Assembly: GCF_011044495.1 (NCBI RefSeq)
Contig: NZ_CP049143.1
Span: 4,154,001 to 4,218,000, forward strand
Direction of reading: 5' to 3'
DNA: 64,000 nucleotides
Origin: Roseimicrobium sp. ORNL1
GTDB taxonomy: Bacteria; Verrucomicrobiota; Verrucomicrobiia; Verrucomicrobiales; Verrucomicrobiaceae
How positions within the stretch are numbered: the first letter of the stretch is position 1; each line of letters opens with the position of its first letter. Below the pieces are notes generated by a model. That model was not told the DNA's origin. It saw nothing but the letters and a program-made list of their open reading frames with translations, and made no database searches. Positions 29,594 to 37,954 of this stretch are shown here, piece after piece. A program made the translations under genes and the position numbers.

Positions 29594-30847
29594 TTATCCC
29601 AGCTCCTGCAGCCGCTTCACCAGGAAACGCCGCTCCGGCTCCGACTGCGTAAGAGCCAGGGCTCGCTCATAGGAGGCGCGTGCCTCGGCACTGCGACCCA
29701 GACGACGACATAGGTCCGCGCGTGCGGAGTGGGCAAGGTAGTACCCGGTAAGTTCGCCGCGCGCGAGGATGGCATCAATCATCGCCAGGCCCGCCTCCGG
29801 TCCATCGCGCATGGCCACAGCCACGGCACGGTTCAATTCCACCACGGGGGATGGGGCCGCGCGGGCCAGCACGCTGTAGAGCGCCACAATTTGCGGCCAG
29901 TCGGTCGCCGAGGCTTCGGTGGCTTCGGAATGCACCGCAGCAATCGCCGCCTGCAGCGTGTACGGGCCGAACCTCCGCGAGAGCAGAGCTCGCTCCACCA
30001 GCGTCACACCTTCCGCGATGTACTCACGATTCCACTGCGAGCGGTCCTGATCCTCCAGGAGAATCAACTCTCCCGTGAGTGAGGTCCGGGCCGCGCGACG
30101 CGACTCCTGCAGGAGCATCAGCGCAAGCAGCCCCATCACCTCCGGCTCCGGCAGCAAGGCGAGCAGCAAGCGTCCCAGCCGGACGGCTTCCCCCGAAAGG
30201 TCCGCCCGCGTCAGCACCGCTCCTGACGATGCGGCATACCCCTCGTTGAACACCAGATAGACCACCTGCAGCACCGTATCCAGCCGGTCCGGAAGTTCCT
30301 CCAGGGACGGCACCTGATACGGGATGCGCGCCTCGCGAATCTTCGTCTTCGCCCGCACGATCCGTTGCGCCAGCGTGGGCGGCGGGATGAGGAAGGCGCG
30401 GGCAATCTCCTCCGTCGTGAGCCCGCACACCTCGCGCAGCGTCAGCCCCACCCGCCCCTCCGGCGCCAGCGCAGGATGGCAGCAGGTAAAGATCAATCGC
30501 AACCGATCGTCCTCCACCTCAGCGCCTTCACCTGCCCCAGCCAGGCCCGCCGCATCACCCGAGGACGAGCCCGCTTCGAATTCTGCCGCAATCTTCTCCT
30601 GCGACGCATCGAACCGCGCCCTGCGCCGCAGCGCATCAATCGCCTTGAACCTTCCCGTGGAAATCAACCACGCTCGCGGATTCGCCGGCACCCCACCCTT
30701 AACCCACTGCTCCGCAGCCGCTGCAAACGCATCCTGCATCGCATCCTCCGCCAGGTCGAAATCGCCGAGGAGCCGGATGAGGGTGGCAAGGATGCGGCCG
30801 GATTCGGCGCGGTAGAGGGCATCCAGAGTTTCGCGCACGTGTTCCAT
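29594..30847 (-). CDS. ECF42-type RNA polymerase sigma factor with C-terminal TPR-like extension
   Basis: 417 residues. Region 2: ILATLIRLLGDFDLAEDAMQDAFAAA and the DNA-binding NPRAWLISTGRFKAIDALRRR. Region 4: GLTTEEIARAFLIPPPTLAQRIVRAKTKIR. The extra ~220 residues after region 4 (YQVPSLEELPDRLDTVLQVVYLVFNEGY to the ALTQSEPERRFLVKRL end) are the TPR-like domain that defines the ECF42 (SigJ/DUF6596-like) group and replaces an anti-sigma factor. The cluster with two DGPF proteins is the conserved ECF42 context. The sigma factor may itself be activated by its C-terminal domain. Confidence 0.93.
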   Translation of the reverse strand: MEHVRETLDALYRAESGRILATLIRLLGDFDLAEDAMQDAFAAAAEQWVKGGVPANPRAWLISTGRFKAIDALRRRARFDASQEKIAAEFEAGSSSGDAAGLAGAGEGAEVEDDRLRLIFTCCHPALAPEGRVGLTLREVCGLTTEEIARAFLIPPPTLAQRIVRAKTKIREARIPYQVPSLEELPDRLDTVLQVVYLVFNEGYAASSGAVLTRADLSGEAVRLGRLLLALLPEPEVMGLLALMLLQESRRAARTSLTGELILLEDQDRSQWNREYIAEGVTLVERALLSRRFGPYTLQAAIAAVHSEATEASATDWPQIVALYSVLARAAPSPVVELNRAVAVAMRDGPEAGLAMIDAILARGELTGYYLAHSARADLCRRLGRSAEARASYERALALTQSEPERRFLVKRLQELG

Positions 30848-30869
30848 GGCGACACATCAAAGCCGCTTG

Positions 30870-31895
30870 CTATCGCCTCACAAGTTTCAATCCAATATCT
30901 GTACGTTCCGTCTCTTTGCGATCTGAAATGGTCGGTGCCTGCCACCACGCCAGACCCGTTTGGGCAATGTCCCAAAAGAAATGGGCCGAGCTCGGCGAGA
31001 CTGGCACCCACTCATCCGGGTCAGAACCGTAGTACACCTGCGCATCTTCATCCCCCTCGCTGAAGACCGCATTCCAGGCATCACCGGTATGGGACCGGTA
31101 TAGAATGGTCATGGCCACTTGGGGATTGCCTTCCACGGGAGGAGACTCTTCCACATCGCACTCCTCATCCGTGGGAAAGACGACGTCTGGATTGTTGGGA
31201 TGCACGTCATGCACGGCTTTTGCAAAGCCCGTGCTGGAAAGAAGCTTCCGCAACACCGGTGGCACCCGCACGCCGGATGCGACTTCGAAGGCGTCGAGCT
31301 TGGCGACTGCACTCGGGTCCGGTTCATTGCCATCGACACCCAGGGCCTCCAGCGCATCCTGCAGCGTCACCGCCCTCGAGATCTCCTTCGGCTCCCGCCC
31401 GCCCATGCGCACCTCGTTCACGTAGGCGCTGCGATACTTGGTACGCGGCGCCCCGGCCTGGCCAATCTGCTTGGCACAGCTTGCCGTGCTCCGCACCAAC
31501 TCATAGGACTGCTCTTCAGTCAGCAAGGCATCTACGTCATGGATGTCGAACAAATCCCCGCAAAGGGCGAGCCAGACTTCCCTGTTCTTTTCTTCCGTGA
31601 CCTTGTAACCGCTCCACACCATCGCCCGACCGAAGTCGTTGATAGACATGCCTCCCCTGTCTTCCGTCAGCATGGCAAACACCTCCGGCCACAACGCCTT
31701 GTCATTCACGGACACCTCGGACGGTGCCACTCCGTAGGTGTAAGGGAGCAGTGTCTTGTGCTCATCAAGCTGCACCGTGAACGTGCCATCCTCATTCTCT
31801 CGAACGACCACGCCGGGTTGCCAGCAGCCATCCATCCACACCAAACAGGCCGCTCCATTCGCCGCCATCTCTCGCAAGACTTTCAATTGCTCCAT
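30870..31895 (-). CDS. Protein with SUKH/SMI1-KNR4-like C-terminal domain
   Basis: 341 residues. The N-terminal part begins with a small beta-barrel-like segment (WQPGVVVRENEDGTFTVQLDEH), followed by a helical region. From about residue 195 the pattern AVAKLDAFEVASGVRVPPVLRKLLSSTGFA fits the SUKH helix-loop that holds 'fE...g..lP..lk.ll'; DPDEWVPVSPSSAHFFWDI fits its C-terminal strands. SUKH proteins are often immunity proteins against contact-dependent or polymorphic toxins, but no toxin gene is next to it. Assignment is by pattern only. It lies 22 bp upstream of the ECF gene on the same strand, so co-transcription is possible. Confidence 0.6.
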   Translation of the reverse strand: MEQLKVLREMAANGAACLVWMDGCWQPGVVVRENEDGTFTVQLDEHKTLLPYTYGVAPSEVSVNDKALWPEVFAMLTEDRGGMSINDFGRAMVWSGYKVTEEKNREVWLALCGDLFDIHDVDALLTEEQSYELVRSTASCAKQIGQAGAPRTKYRSAYVNEVRMGGREPKEISRAVTLQDALEALGVDGNEPDPSAVAKLDAFEVASGVRVPPVLRKLLSSTGFAKAVHDVHPNNPDVVFPTDEECDVEESPPVEGNPQVAMTILYRSHTGDAWNAVFSEGDEDAQVYYGSDPDEWVPVSPSSAHFFWDIAQTGLAWWQAPTISDRKETERTDIGLKLVRR

Positions 31896-32039
31896 GGGTG
31901 AAACTGGATCGGCTCTTGGAACAAATCAATGAGCATTGCCGGGTTTGGAAAAACTCACCAAGTTCCAGACCGTCTCCGCCCACAGAAATTTGGATTCCGG
32001 CGCAGCATGATCCACCACATTTCTTAACCTGCCCGAGCC

Positions 32040-32534
32040 TTACTGAGACATCCGGACTGAGGCCTTGTCGGGAAAGTCATACTTGGTCCAGTCGTCCTTG
32101 GGATAGATCTTGCCGACCAGGTCTCCTTTTTTGCCGGCCACCACAATCACGTGCTTCCATTTGATGTTTGCAGGTGCTCCAAACTTCACCCCATACTTCT
32201 TTCCAGCTTCCAGCTTTGCCGGCATGCTCACCATGCCTCCGTTCGGGCCTGCGGATACCCGATCCTTTTCCGGGATCTTCTGAAACGAGCCAGGAGTACC
32301 GTTGCCCAGCAATTCCCCGCTCTCGGAGAAATAATACGCCAGGAACATAAACTCACTGGACGCCATATCTACAGGCACTGAAAGGCGCGTGGCCGCAAAA
32401 TCGACTGTCCTGCTTCTTCCCTCGTCAGGGATTCGCGATCTTTCGATGCCAATCGATCCGATTTGAAAGTCGCTTTGGGCGGAGGCCGTCCCAACAAGCG
32501 TGGCGAATAGAACCAAAAGAAACAACCGTCTCAT
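32040..32534 (-). CDS. Small secreted protein of unknown function
   Basis: 164 residues from ATG 32534 with signal peptide (MRRLFLLVLFATLVGTASAQ). The mature part is beta-rich with SEFMFLAYYFSESGELLGNG and KHVIVVAGKKGDLVGKIYP; no catalytic motif recognised. The 44 in-frame residues upstream of the ATG look non-coding. It stands between the SUKH-like gene and a LamG-like gene, all leftward, with gaps of about 140 and 175 bp. Confidence 0.65.
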   Translation of the reverse strand: MRRLFLLVLFATLVGTASAQSDFQIGSIGIERSRIPDEGRSRTVDFAATRLSVPVDMASSEFMFLAYYFSESGELLGNGTPGSFQKIPEKDRVSAGPNGGMVSMPAKLEAGKKYGVKFGAPANIKWKHVIVVAGKKGDLVGKIYPKDDWTKYDFPDKASVRMSQ

Positions 32535-32710
32535 ATCCCAAAAATAATCAATCCTGACCATCCCTGTCAACAATTGCATCGATGAACCCAATTCAAGCCC
32601 AAACTGGACTCGACAGAATGCATCACCGTCTTTCCTTTTGAATAGAAAGACGGAGACGAATCGCATCGCACGGCATCAGGAGTGCTCTTCGGGGTGTCTG
32701 CGCCCCCACG

Positions 32711-33469
32711 CTATTTCACCGCACTCGGTTCCGCATTCCAGATCTTGAGATCGTCAAAGAAGCCTCCCTGGCCCATGCAGCCGAATTCCACCTTCGACTT
32801 GGTGGGATGCGCGATGCCGGGGGACTGCAAGAAGGCCACGGGCTTGCCGTCGATGGTGGCGCGCATGGTGTCGCCCACGGTTTCCAGCATGAAGGTATGC
32901 CAGCTCTCCGTGTCGAGGCTCAGTGGGAAGGTGACGTTCTTCCGGCCGGCGGGCGTCGGGGGTTCGCCGGTGGCGCCTTCGGGCCGGGCCACGGCGAGCC
33001 CCTTCTGGTCCACGAGGATGATCTTGTCCGCCGCGATGCGGGCCATGCAGAGGTGCCCGTAGTGCGAGCCGTTGAACTTCCGATCGTCATATTCCGCCGT
33101 GACCGACTGTGCGGTGCCGAGACGGAAGCGGAACTCGATCACGCTGTCTTTCGTGGGAATGTCGTTGCCGAGGACGGCCTGGTGTCCCTTCACCGCCGGC
33201 TTGCCATTCGCGGCGGGGGCATCGAAGCGCATCTGCATGCCCTTCAGCGTGCCATTCTCGAGGGAGAACGTCGGCACCACAATGGCCCAGGCCTTTTCCC
33301 CGGCCTTGTTCAGTTCCGTCCGCTCGAAGTCATCGGAGAAGAGCAGTTCTTTCTTCTTGGCCGTGGGCTCGGCAGGAATCGAGGGAAGCTTCGGCGGGTC
33401 AGCGGCGATGGCACAAGCAGTGACGAAAGCGAAGGAGAGGGAAAAGGGCGCGAAGCGGCGGAGGTTCAT
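32711..33469 (-). CDS. Secreted DUF1080/LamG-like domain protein
   Basis: 252 residues with signal peptide (FSLSFAFVTACAIAAD). The mature domain LLFSDDFERTELNKAG ... VVPTFSLENGTLKG and the closing GCMGQGGFFDDLKIWN are the concanavalin-like strands of DUF1080 (3-keto-disaccharide hydrolase) and related LamG domains. DUF1080 enzymes are very common in Verrucomicrobiota and Planctomycetota; whether this copy is catalytic is not evident. ATG 33469. It follows the PQQ-propeller gene by 55 bp on the same strand and could be in the same transcript. Confidence 0.78.
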   Translation of the reverse strand: MNLRRFAPFSLSFAFVTACAIAADPPKLPSIPAEPTAKKKELLFSDDFERTELNKAGEKAWAIVVPTFSLENGTLKGMQMRFDAPAANGKPAVKGHQAVLGNDIPTKDSVIEFRFRLGTAQSVTAEYDDRKFNGSHYGHLCMARIAADKIILVDQKGLAVARPEGATGEPPTPAGRKNVTFPLSLDTESWHTFMLETVGDTMRATIDGKPVAFLQSPGIAHPTKSKVEFGCMGQGGFFDDLKIWNAEPSAVK

Positions 33470-33524
33470 GGAAGATGAAGAACGTCTGCCCCTGTCCCTG
33501 TCATTCAGGAAAGAAGGAGTGCCT

Positions 33525-35300
33525 TCACGGAGCAAGCGGCAGCGCATAGCACGCGGCTTCGGTTCCATTACGCACGAGCAGCTTGTCGCCGACGATCACG
33601 GGATGATTCCAGGTCTTGCCTTTGAGGGCCTGGAAAGAGGTGAGCTCCTTGTGAGCCGTGGGATCGGCTTGCAGCAACACCACGCGACCGTCTTCCGCAG
33701 CAATCAGGATCTGGTCCGTGGTCTCCAGGAGCAGGGCCTGACCCTTGCCGTAGCGTCCGTCTTTCCACGTGCGCTTTCCAGTCTCGAGATCAATGCAACT
33801 GAACATGGATCCATCGACACCGTAGAGATGGCCCTTGTGCGCGATGAGTTCGGCGAAGTCGGTCTTCAGGTGCCTGGAGGTCCAGAGTTCTTCAGCCGTG
33901 AGTTGATCGTCCTTCTTGCTCACACGAATGGCACGGGTTCCTTCCGACATCGGCGTGGGCAGCAAGATGACGTCCTCGCCCACGACCGTCGGTTGCAAGG
34001 CGCGGTAGCCGTTGAACTTCCACTCGTAGTTCAGCCGCACCTTGCCGGTGGTCGGGTCGAGCAGGAGGAGTCCATCGTTCGTGAGCATGAGTAGGGTGTC
34101 TTCACCGAGCACCTTGCTGAGTTGCGGTGAGCTGTACGACTCGGGACCACAAGCCACGGACCAACGCGCTTCTCCCGTCGCGGCGTCGAATGCCATCACG
34201 CCTTTGTCCCCTGCCCCGCCCGCATAGACGATGACCAGTGAGTTCACCACCAGGGGCGATGCCGAGTAGCCCCACATCGGGAGCGGCTCGCGTCCGGAGA
34301 GTTTCTTGAAGTCCTGCTGCCAGACCACTTCGCCCGTGCCCGCCTTCAATCGCTGCAACACTCCCGTGGCGCTTGCGGTGAATACCGCGCCATCGGCGAG
34401 CGTCGGTGTGGCGCGCGGGCCGGGGCCACCCATCGGTTCGTCGAACCGGGCTTCGCGTTGGTGAGTCCAGACCTCGTTGCCCGTCGCGAGGTCGTAGCAG
34501 GCCACGACCTCGTGCGGGCCGCGTTGTTCATCGGCGAAAGCATACGGCCCCGCCACGGCAAAGGAGGACCAGCCTGCGCCCACGGCTTTTTTCCAGAGCA
34601 GCTTGGGTGGATTGGCCTTCCAGTCCGTCGCCAGCTTCGGCGCCTTCGCATGCCCCATGCGGTCCGCACCGCGGAAGCCCGGCCACTCGGCGGTGGCGAG
34701 GGCGGCATCGATGGCCGCGGCGGCGCCGGGCGTCTTGGGCGCGCCGGCGTTGTTTTCCGCCCACGCGCCTGCGCCCGGAGCCGAAGACCAGCGCGAATGG
34801 AAATCAAACACGTAGTCGCCCGTGATGCCATGGCTCTGCAACAGCAGCGTGAGGGACATCGCGAGTGCGGAACAGGCAAGCACGCCGGAGACGCGTTGCT
34901 TCGGCGGCCTGGCGCGGTAGAGAAGGGCTCCCAATCCGAGTCCGACCATGCCGAGCGGCACCGTCAGATACGTGCTGATCATGCCTCGCATGGACGCATG
35001 ACTCAGCAGGACGATGACCGCTCCAGCCACGAGGAATCCGAACAGGCCGATGAGCCTCTCGAACCATCTGGCCCGACTCGCCGCCAGCCACCAGATCAGC
35101 ATCAAGACGCTGCCCAGCAACGGGAAGAAGACCGGCACATACCAATACTGGCTGCTCGCGCCTTCGATGAACGGAGGCACGTACCGGCACAGCACGATGA
35201 CGACCACAAGTATCAGCGCCGGCCAGACGCGCAACGGTTTGTAGTGCGCCTGAGATGGTGAAGGGACCGAATCTGGATTGGGCGAGGCATCTGAAGTCAT
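33525..35300 (-). CDS. Membrane-anchored PQQ-type beta-propeller protein
   Basis: 591 residues. The N-terminal part has about five transmembrane segments (WPALILVVVIVLCRYV, YVPVFFPLLGSVLMLIWWL, LIGLFGFLVAGAVIVLL, LTVPLGMVGLGLGALLY, GVLACSALAMSLTLLL). They are followed by a soluble PQQ/PQQ-like eight-bladed propeller with the usual blade ends (YDLATGNEVWTHQ, FDAATGEARWSVA, IDLETGKRTWKDG). The WPGFRGADRMGHA start is the well-known N-terminus of such proteins in this phylum. Catalytic calcium ligands of true PQQ dehydrogenases are not apparent, so it is probably a BamB-like or scaffold protein. Start at ATG 35300; GTG at 35303 also possible. Confidence 0.85.
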   Translation of the reverse strand: MTSDASPNPDSVPSPSQAHYKPLRVWPALILVVVIVLCRYVPPFIEGASSQYWYVPVFFPLLGSVLMLIWWLAASRARWFERLIGLFGFLVAGAVIVLLSHASMRGMISTYLTVPLGMVGLGLGALLYRARPPKQRVSGVLACSALAMSLTLLLQSHGITGDYVFDFHSRWSSAPGAGAWAENNAGAPKTPGAAAAIDAALATAEWPGFRGADRMGHAKAPKLATDWKANPPKLLWKKAVGAGWSSFAVAGPYAFADEQRGPHEVVACYDLATGNEVWTHQREARFDEPMGGPGPRATPTLADGAVFTASATGVLQRLKAGTGEVVWQQDFKKLSGREPLPMWGYSASPLVVNSLVIVYAGGAGDKGVMAFDAATGEARWSVACGPESYSSPQLSKVLGEDTLLMLTNDGLLLLDPTTGKVRLNYEWKFNGYRALQPTVVGEDVILLPTPMSEGTRAIRVSKKDDQLTAEELWTSRHLKTDFAELIAHKGHLYGVDGSMFSCIDLETGKRTWKDGRYGKGQALLLETTDQILIAAEDGRVVLLQADPTAHKELTSFQALKGKTWNHPVIVGDKLLVRNGTEAACYALPLAP

Positions 35301-36001
35301 CACCGGGAGGGGTTAGGGTTGCGGTGGGATCGGCAGTGGCGCGCCAGGTGAATCTGACGGATCTGGTTCGGAAATGCGCGAGTCGCTATCTGAGCAAGGG
35401 CTTGCGCGCGGTCAAGATGGGTCACTCACTCGTTGCAGGATGAGTCGAAGTGAGGTTCGAATCGCTCCTCCCGCACATGACGTCGGCAGGGCGCTGCGTC
35501 GGCGCCCAAATTTTTGTGGGCGGAGGCGGTGTGGAACCGGGTGAATTGAAGCCGTGGGCCCTTATCACCCCTTCGCTCCGCACCACCTAAACCCGACTTA
35601 ATTTGGGTGCCGACGCAGCAGCACCCTACCGACATCATCCTGCTCGGCACGGAGGCCCAAATGGGCCTGGCCGCCCATGCAACCCGGGAGCAGGTCGCCG
35701 GACGTCATGTCATGTTCACACGCACGAGATGGTGGTTTCGTTGCGTGCGTAACTTCATTCGCGAGGCCCTGGCTATGGAACCCCTCCCCCACCGGATTGG
35801 AGATTCCCACGCAGAGATCAGCGAGTGTCATCATGTCAAGATTTGACGTCAAACCCTATTTGAGCCCATCCCCCGCCTTTTTTTCCAAAGCGCTGCGTGG
35901 ACCGAGATGGAAATCAAACCAAAAACCAAATAGAATCGCCTATTCCCACGTCCCTCAAGAATGATATTGACTTCGCGCGCCGCGCCTCAAATATCACCCA
36001 C
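35301..36001. other. 700-bp intergenic region with a long imperfect palindrome
   Basis: No convincing gene on either strand; short frames here lack ribosome binding sites, and several overlap each other. The chief feature is the fold-back structure at 35476-35640, described separately. GC content falls sharply towards the right end, where the AT-rich operon begins; its promoter should lie around 35850-35990. Confidence 0.55.
35476..35640. repeat. Long imperfect palindrome (fold-back element)
   Basis: The arms 35493-35512 and 35600-35619 (gctgcgtcggcgcccaaatt against its complement) match at 19 of 20 positions. The pairing continues outward with mismatches to about 35476 and 35640, and inward weakly (aggcggtgtgga against its near complement). 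It could form a cruciform or a structured RNA, or be the remains of a miniature inverted-repeat element. No flanking target duplication was recognised. Confidence 0.55.
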
Positions 36002-36232
36002 ATGGCAGACAAAACAAAACTACGCAAAGTCCTTTTGGAATCGGCTCAGGCGCAGCGGAAGACCCTGTCCGAGAGGCAACTGACTGAAGCCACTGAACAA
36101 CTGGTAAAGAAGGGTAGCGTAACGCGAGAGGATCTGAGACAGGTTGGGCGCAGTGTTGCAGCAGATCCTGAGATTTTTGCCGTCGTTGATACCGGCAAGG
36201 TTAACGACATCCTTACAGGCGGAAAGAACTAA
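36002..36232 (+). CDS. Small helical protein, first gene of AT-rich operon
   Basis: 76 residues from ATG 36002; Lys/Arg/Glu-rich and helical throughout (KTKLRKVLLESAQAQRKTL), no cysteine, signal or membrane segment. It is 12 bp upstream of the membrane/TPR gene broken by the IS element, so the two form an operon. The region is clearly more AT-rich than the rest of the window. No family recognised. Confidence 0.6.
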   Translation: MADKTKLRKVLLESAQAQRKTLSERQLTEATEQLVKKGSVTREDLRQVGRSVAADPEIFAVVDTGKVNDILTGGKN

Positions 36233-36244
36233 CCAAAACACAAT

Positions 36245-37108
36245 ATGGAATCGAGGGTGAATGACGGGAGTTCTATAGACACCCAAGACGCTTTAATCAA
36301 AGCCAAACTAGAAGTATTCGAAGGAACCTGTAAACGTTTTGAGAAGGCGAAGAGTGGGGCAGCGTCACGTGCAACCCAGATTAAACTCCTCGATGAGGTA
36401 AATGCGAAACGTCGGGAATTTTATCGAGCGTTGAACGACGCAATCGTTGACCCCGAGTCCCGCACAGGGGAACAATTCGAACTCTGGAAGCGCGATCGAC
36501 TCGCTTCAGCCCGGAACATTCTGAATGGACTACCGGAAATTCAGGAAAAGATTCGCGAAGATCGAGAAAGATTAAAGCTTAGCAAAGAAAAGTACGAATT
36601 CGAACCAGCTGTGTTCGACAATATGCAAGGCATCATTGCATGGGAACTTCCCGAAGAAGCGAAGCTTCTTCGGGAAAAGTTTGCAAACGCCAATCTACCC
36701 GCTGGCGGCTTCGACAACGCGATTGAGCGTAATCCTTTTATAAAGCAACACGATGTTGCATCTACGGGCAGCTACCGACCGAGTCAGCTTTTCGACCTTG
36801 GCCGACTCGCCTTAATTATTTACGCCGTCTTGATTTTGCTATGCGTCGCTGGAGGACTGTTCTTCAAAGCAGGAGGTATCGCTCTTCTCTTTCTCTTAGT
36901 CTTGTTGTCGGCGGCGGTTACTTTCGGATCGTTGATCGCAGGTGTATGGGCCATTTATAAAGGGGCCAGCGGCGCCACTGACATAGATGTTTTCGGCGTC
37001 AAAGTTAAGACCAAAAATGTCGCAGTTGCCTTCATGTCAATTGCAATCGTGGTAGGCCTATTTACGACTTATGCCGTCCTAGCTAGCCCAGCCCTAGGTC
37101 GTGTCTGA
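36245..37108 (+). pseudogene. 5' part of membrane/TPR gene interrupted by an IS5-family element
   Basis: Residues 1-284 of an originally longer protein. It has a charged helical and coiled-coil N-terminal half (to about residue 170) and then three hydrophobic segments (LGRLALIIYAVLILLCVAGG, IALLFLLVLLSAAVTFGSL, VAVAFMSIAIVVGLFTTYAV). Between the second and third lies TDIDVFGVKVKTKN. The last four codons and the TGA at 37106-37108 come from the insertion sequence. Joining base 37097 to 37955 (removing the IS and one CTAG copy) continues the frame without a stop into the 3' part, giving one gene of 2034 nt and 677 residues. A truncated membrane protein could still be made. Confidence 0.85.
37094..37097. 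repeat. Target-site duplication, left copy (CTAG)
   Basis: The four bases before the insertion sequence, CTAG, match those after it at 37951-37954. This YTAR-type 4-bp duplication is what IS5-group elements make. Confidence 0.85.
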
Positions 37109-37950
37109 AAACCTGTATTTAGGACCTTAGCCAGTCAATCACTGCGGCGAAGTGAATAAGGGACAGGAAGTTCTGAGCGAGCTTGTCACGACGGGTGGCG
37201 GTGCAGCCCCATCGCTTCAAGCGGCAGAAGAAGTTCTCCACCCGGTATCGAGTGCGGTAGAGTTTCTTGGGGATGCGCACCTGGTGTTTGCGGTTCTTCT
37301 TGGTGGGGAAGCACGGTTGATGACCCAAGGCGCGTAGTGTGTCGCGAAGTTTGTCATCATCAAAACCCTTGTCCCCCACGATGCGCAGATTACATCCCAC
37401 TCTGATTAGATTGACCACATGACGTCCTTCGTAAGCCTGTCCTTCAATGAGAGCTGTGTTGACCAAGCGACCTCGGGCATCGGTCAGAGCCATGAGCTTG
37501 GTGTTGCGTCCACCACGCGTCTTTCCCATGGCTTGTGCGGCAGCACCGCCAGCGGGATTGGCCGCACATTGGTGCACCAGGATGTGAGTGCCATCCACCA
37601 AGCGCACCGGACCGCGGACTCGGCGCGTGAAGACCTCCAGGATTTTGAACCAAAGGCCCTCCTTGGCCCAGCGGCTGTGCCAGCCGTGAATGGTGGAGTA
37701 CGGCCCGAACCGCTCTGGAAGGTCACGCCAGGGCCCTGCGTTGCGCAGGCGATAGAACAGGGCGTCCAATAACAGGCCCAAGTCGGTGCGAGGCCGCCCG
37801 CCTTGATTTACCTGGGCACCACCATTTTTGTGAGCCGCTTTTTCAGCGGCTCCCACCAGAGAAATCGAACTTTCATGTCGTTCCTATGCTGCCACCAAAT
37901 GCCCTCTGAGCCACGTTATTTAAGACTCATTTGAGGTTCTCAGACACGAC
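37098..37950. mobile_element. IS5-family insertion sequence (IS427-like), 853 bp
   Basis: Terminal inverted repeats gtcgtgtctgaaaacct (37098-37114) and aggttctcagacacgac (37934-37950) match at 16 of 17 positions. They are flanked by direct CTAG repeats. One DDE transposase gene fills the element on the minus strand. The near-perfect ends and duplication suggest a recent, possibly still mobile insertion. Confidence 0.92.
37119..37856 (-). CDS. IS5-family DDE transposase
   Basis: About 245 residues. DDE catalytic residues: Asp in RLVDGTHILV, Asp in IVGDKGFDDDK, and Glu in YRVENFFCRLKRW, the typical YxxRxxxExxF-like motif. GPWRDLPERFGPYSTIHGWHSRW is the conserved N-terminal block of IS5/IS427 transposases. 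The reading frame is open to a stop codon just upstream; GTG 37856 is a convenient start, but the true start is unclear. An ATG at 37875 in another frame gives only 22 codons, so programmed frameshifting, as in IS427 relatives, is possible but unproven. Confidence 0.9.
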   Translation of the reverse strand: MGAAEKAAHKNGGAQVNQGGRPRTDLGLLLDALFYRLRNAGPWRDLPERFGPYSTIHGWHSRWAKEGLWFKILEVFTRRVRGPVRLVDGTHILVHQCAANPAGGAAAQAMGKTRGGRNTKLMALTDARGRLVNTALIEGQAYEGRHVVNLIRVGCNLRIVGDKGFDDDKLRDTLRALGHQPCFPTKKNRKHQVRIPKKLYRTRYRVENFFCRLKRWGCTATRRDKLAQNFLSLIHFAAVIDWLRS

Positions 37951-37954
37951 CTAG
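37951..37954. repeat. Target-site duplication, right copy (CTAG)
   Basis: Second copy of the 4-bp duplication beside the right inverted repeat of the IS5-family element. Confidence 0.85.

Noticed and set aside
35598-35852. Overlapping short frames in the 35.3-35.9 kb gap
   Set aside because: No ribosome binding sites, overlapping on both strands, atypical composition; better explained by the palindrome.
37810-37875. 22-codon ATG frame at the start of the IS
   Set aside because: It might be a frameshift-fused orfA, but it is too short and does not resemble the usual IS5 N-terminus; noted as unproven.
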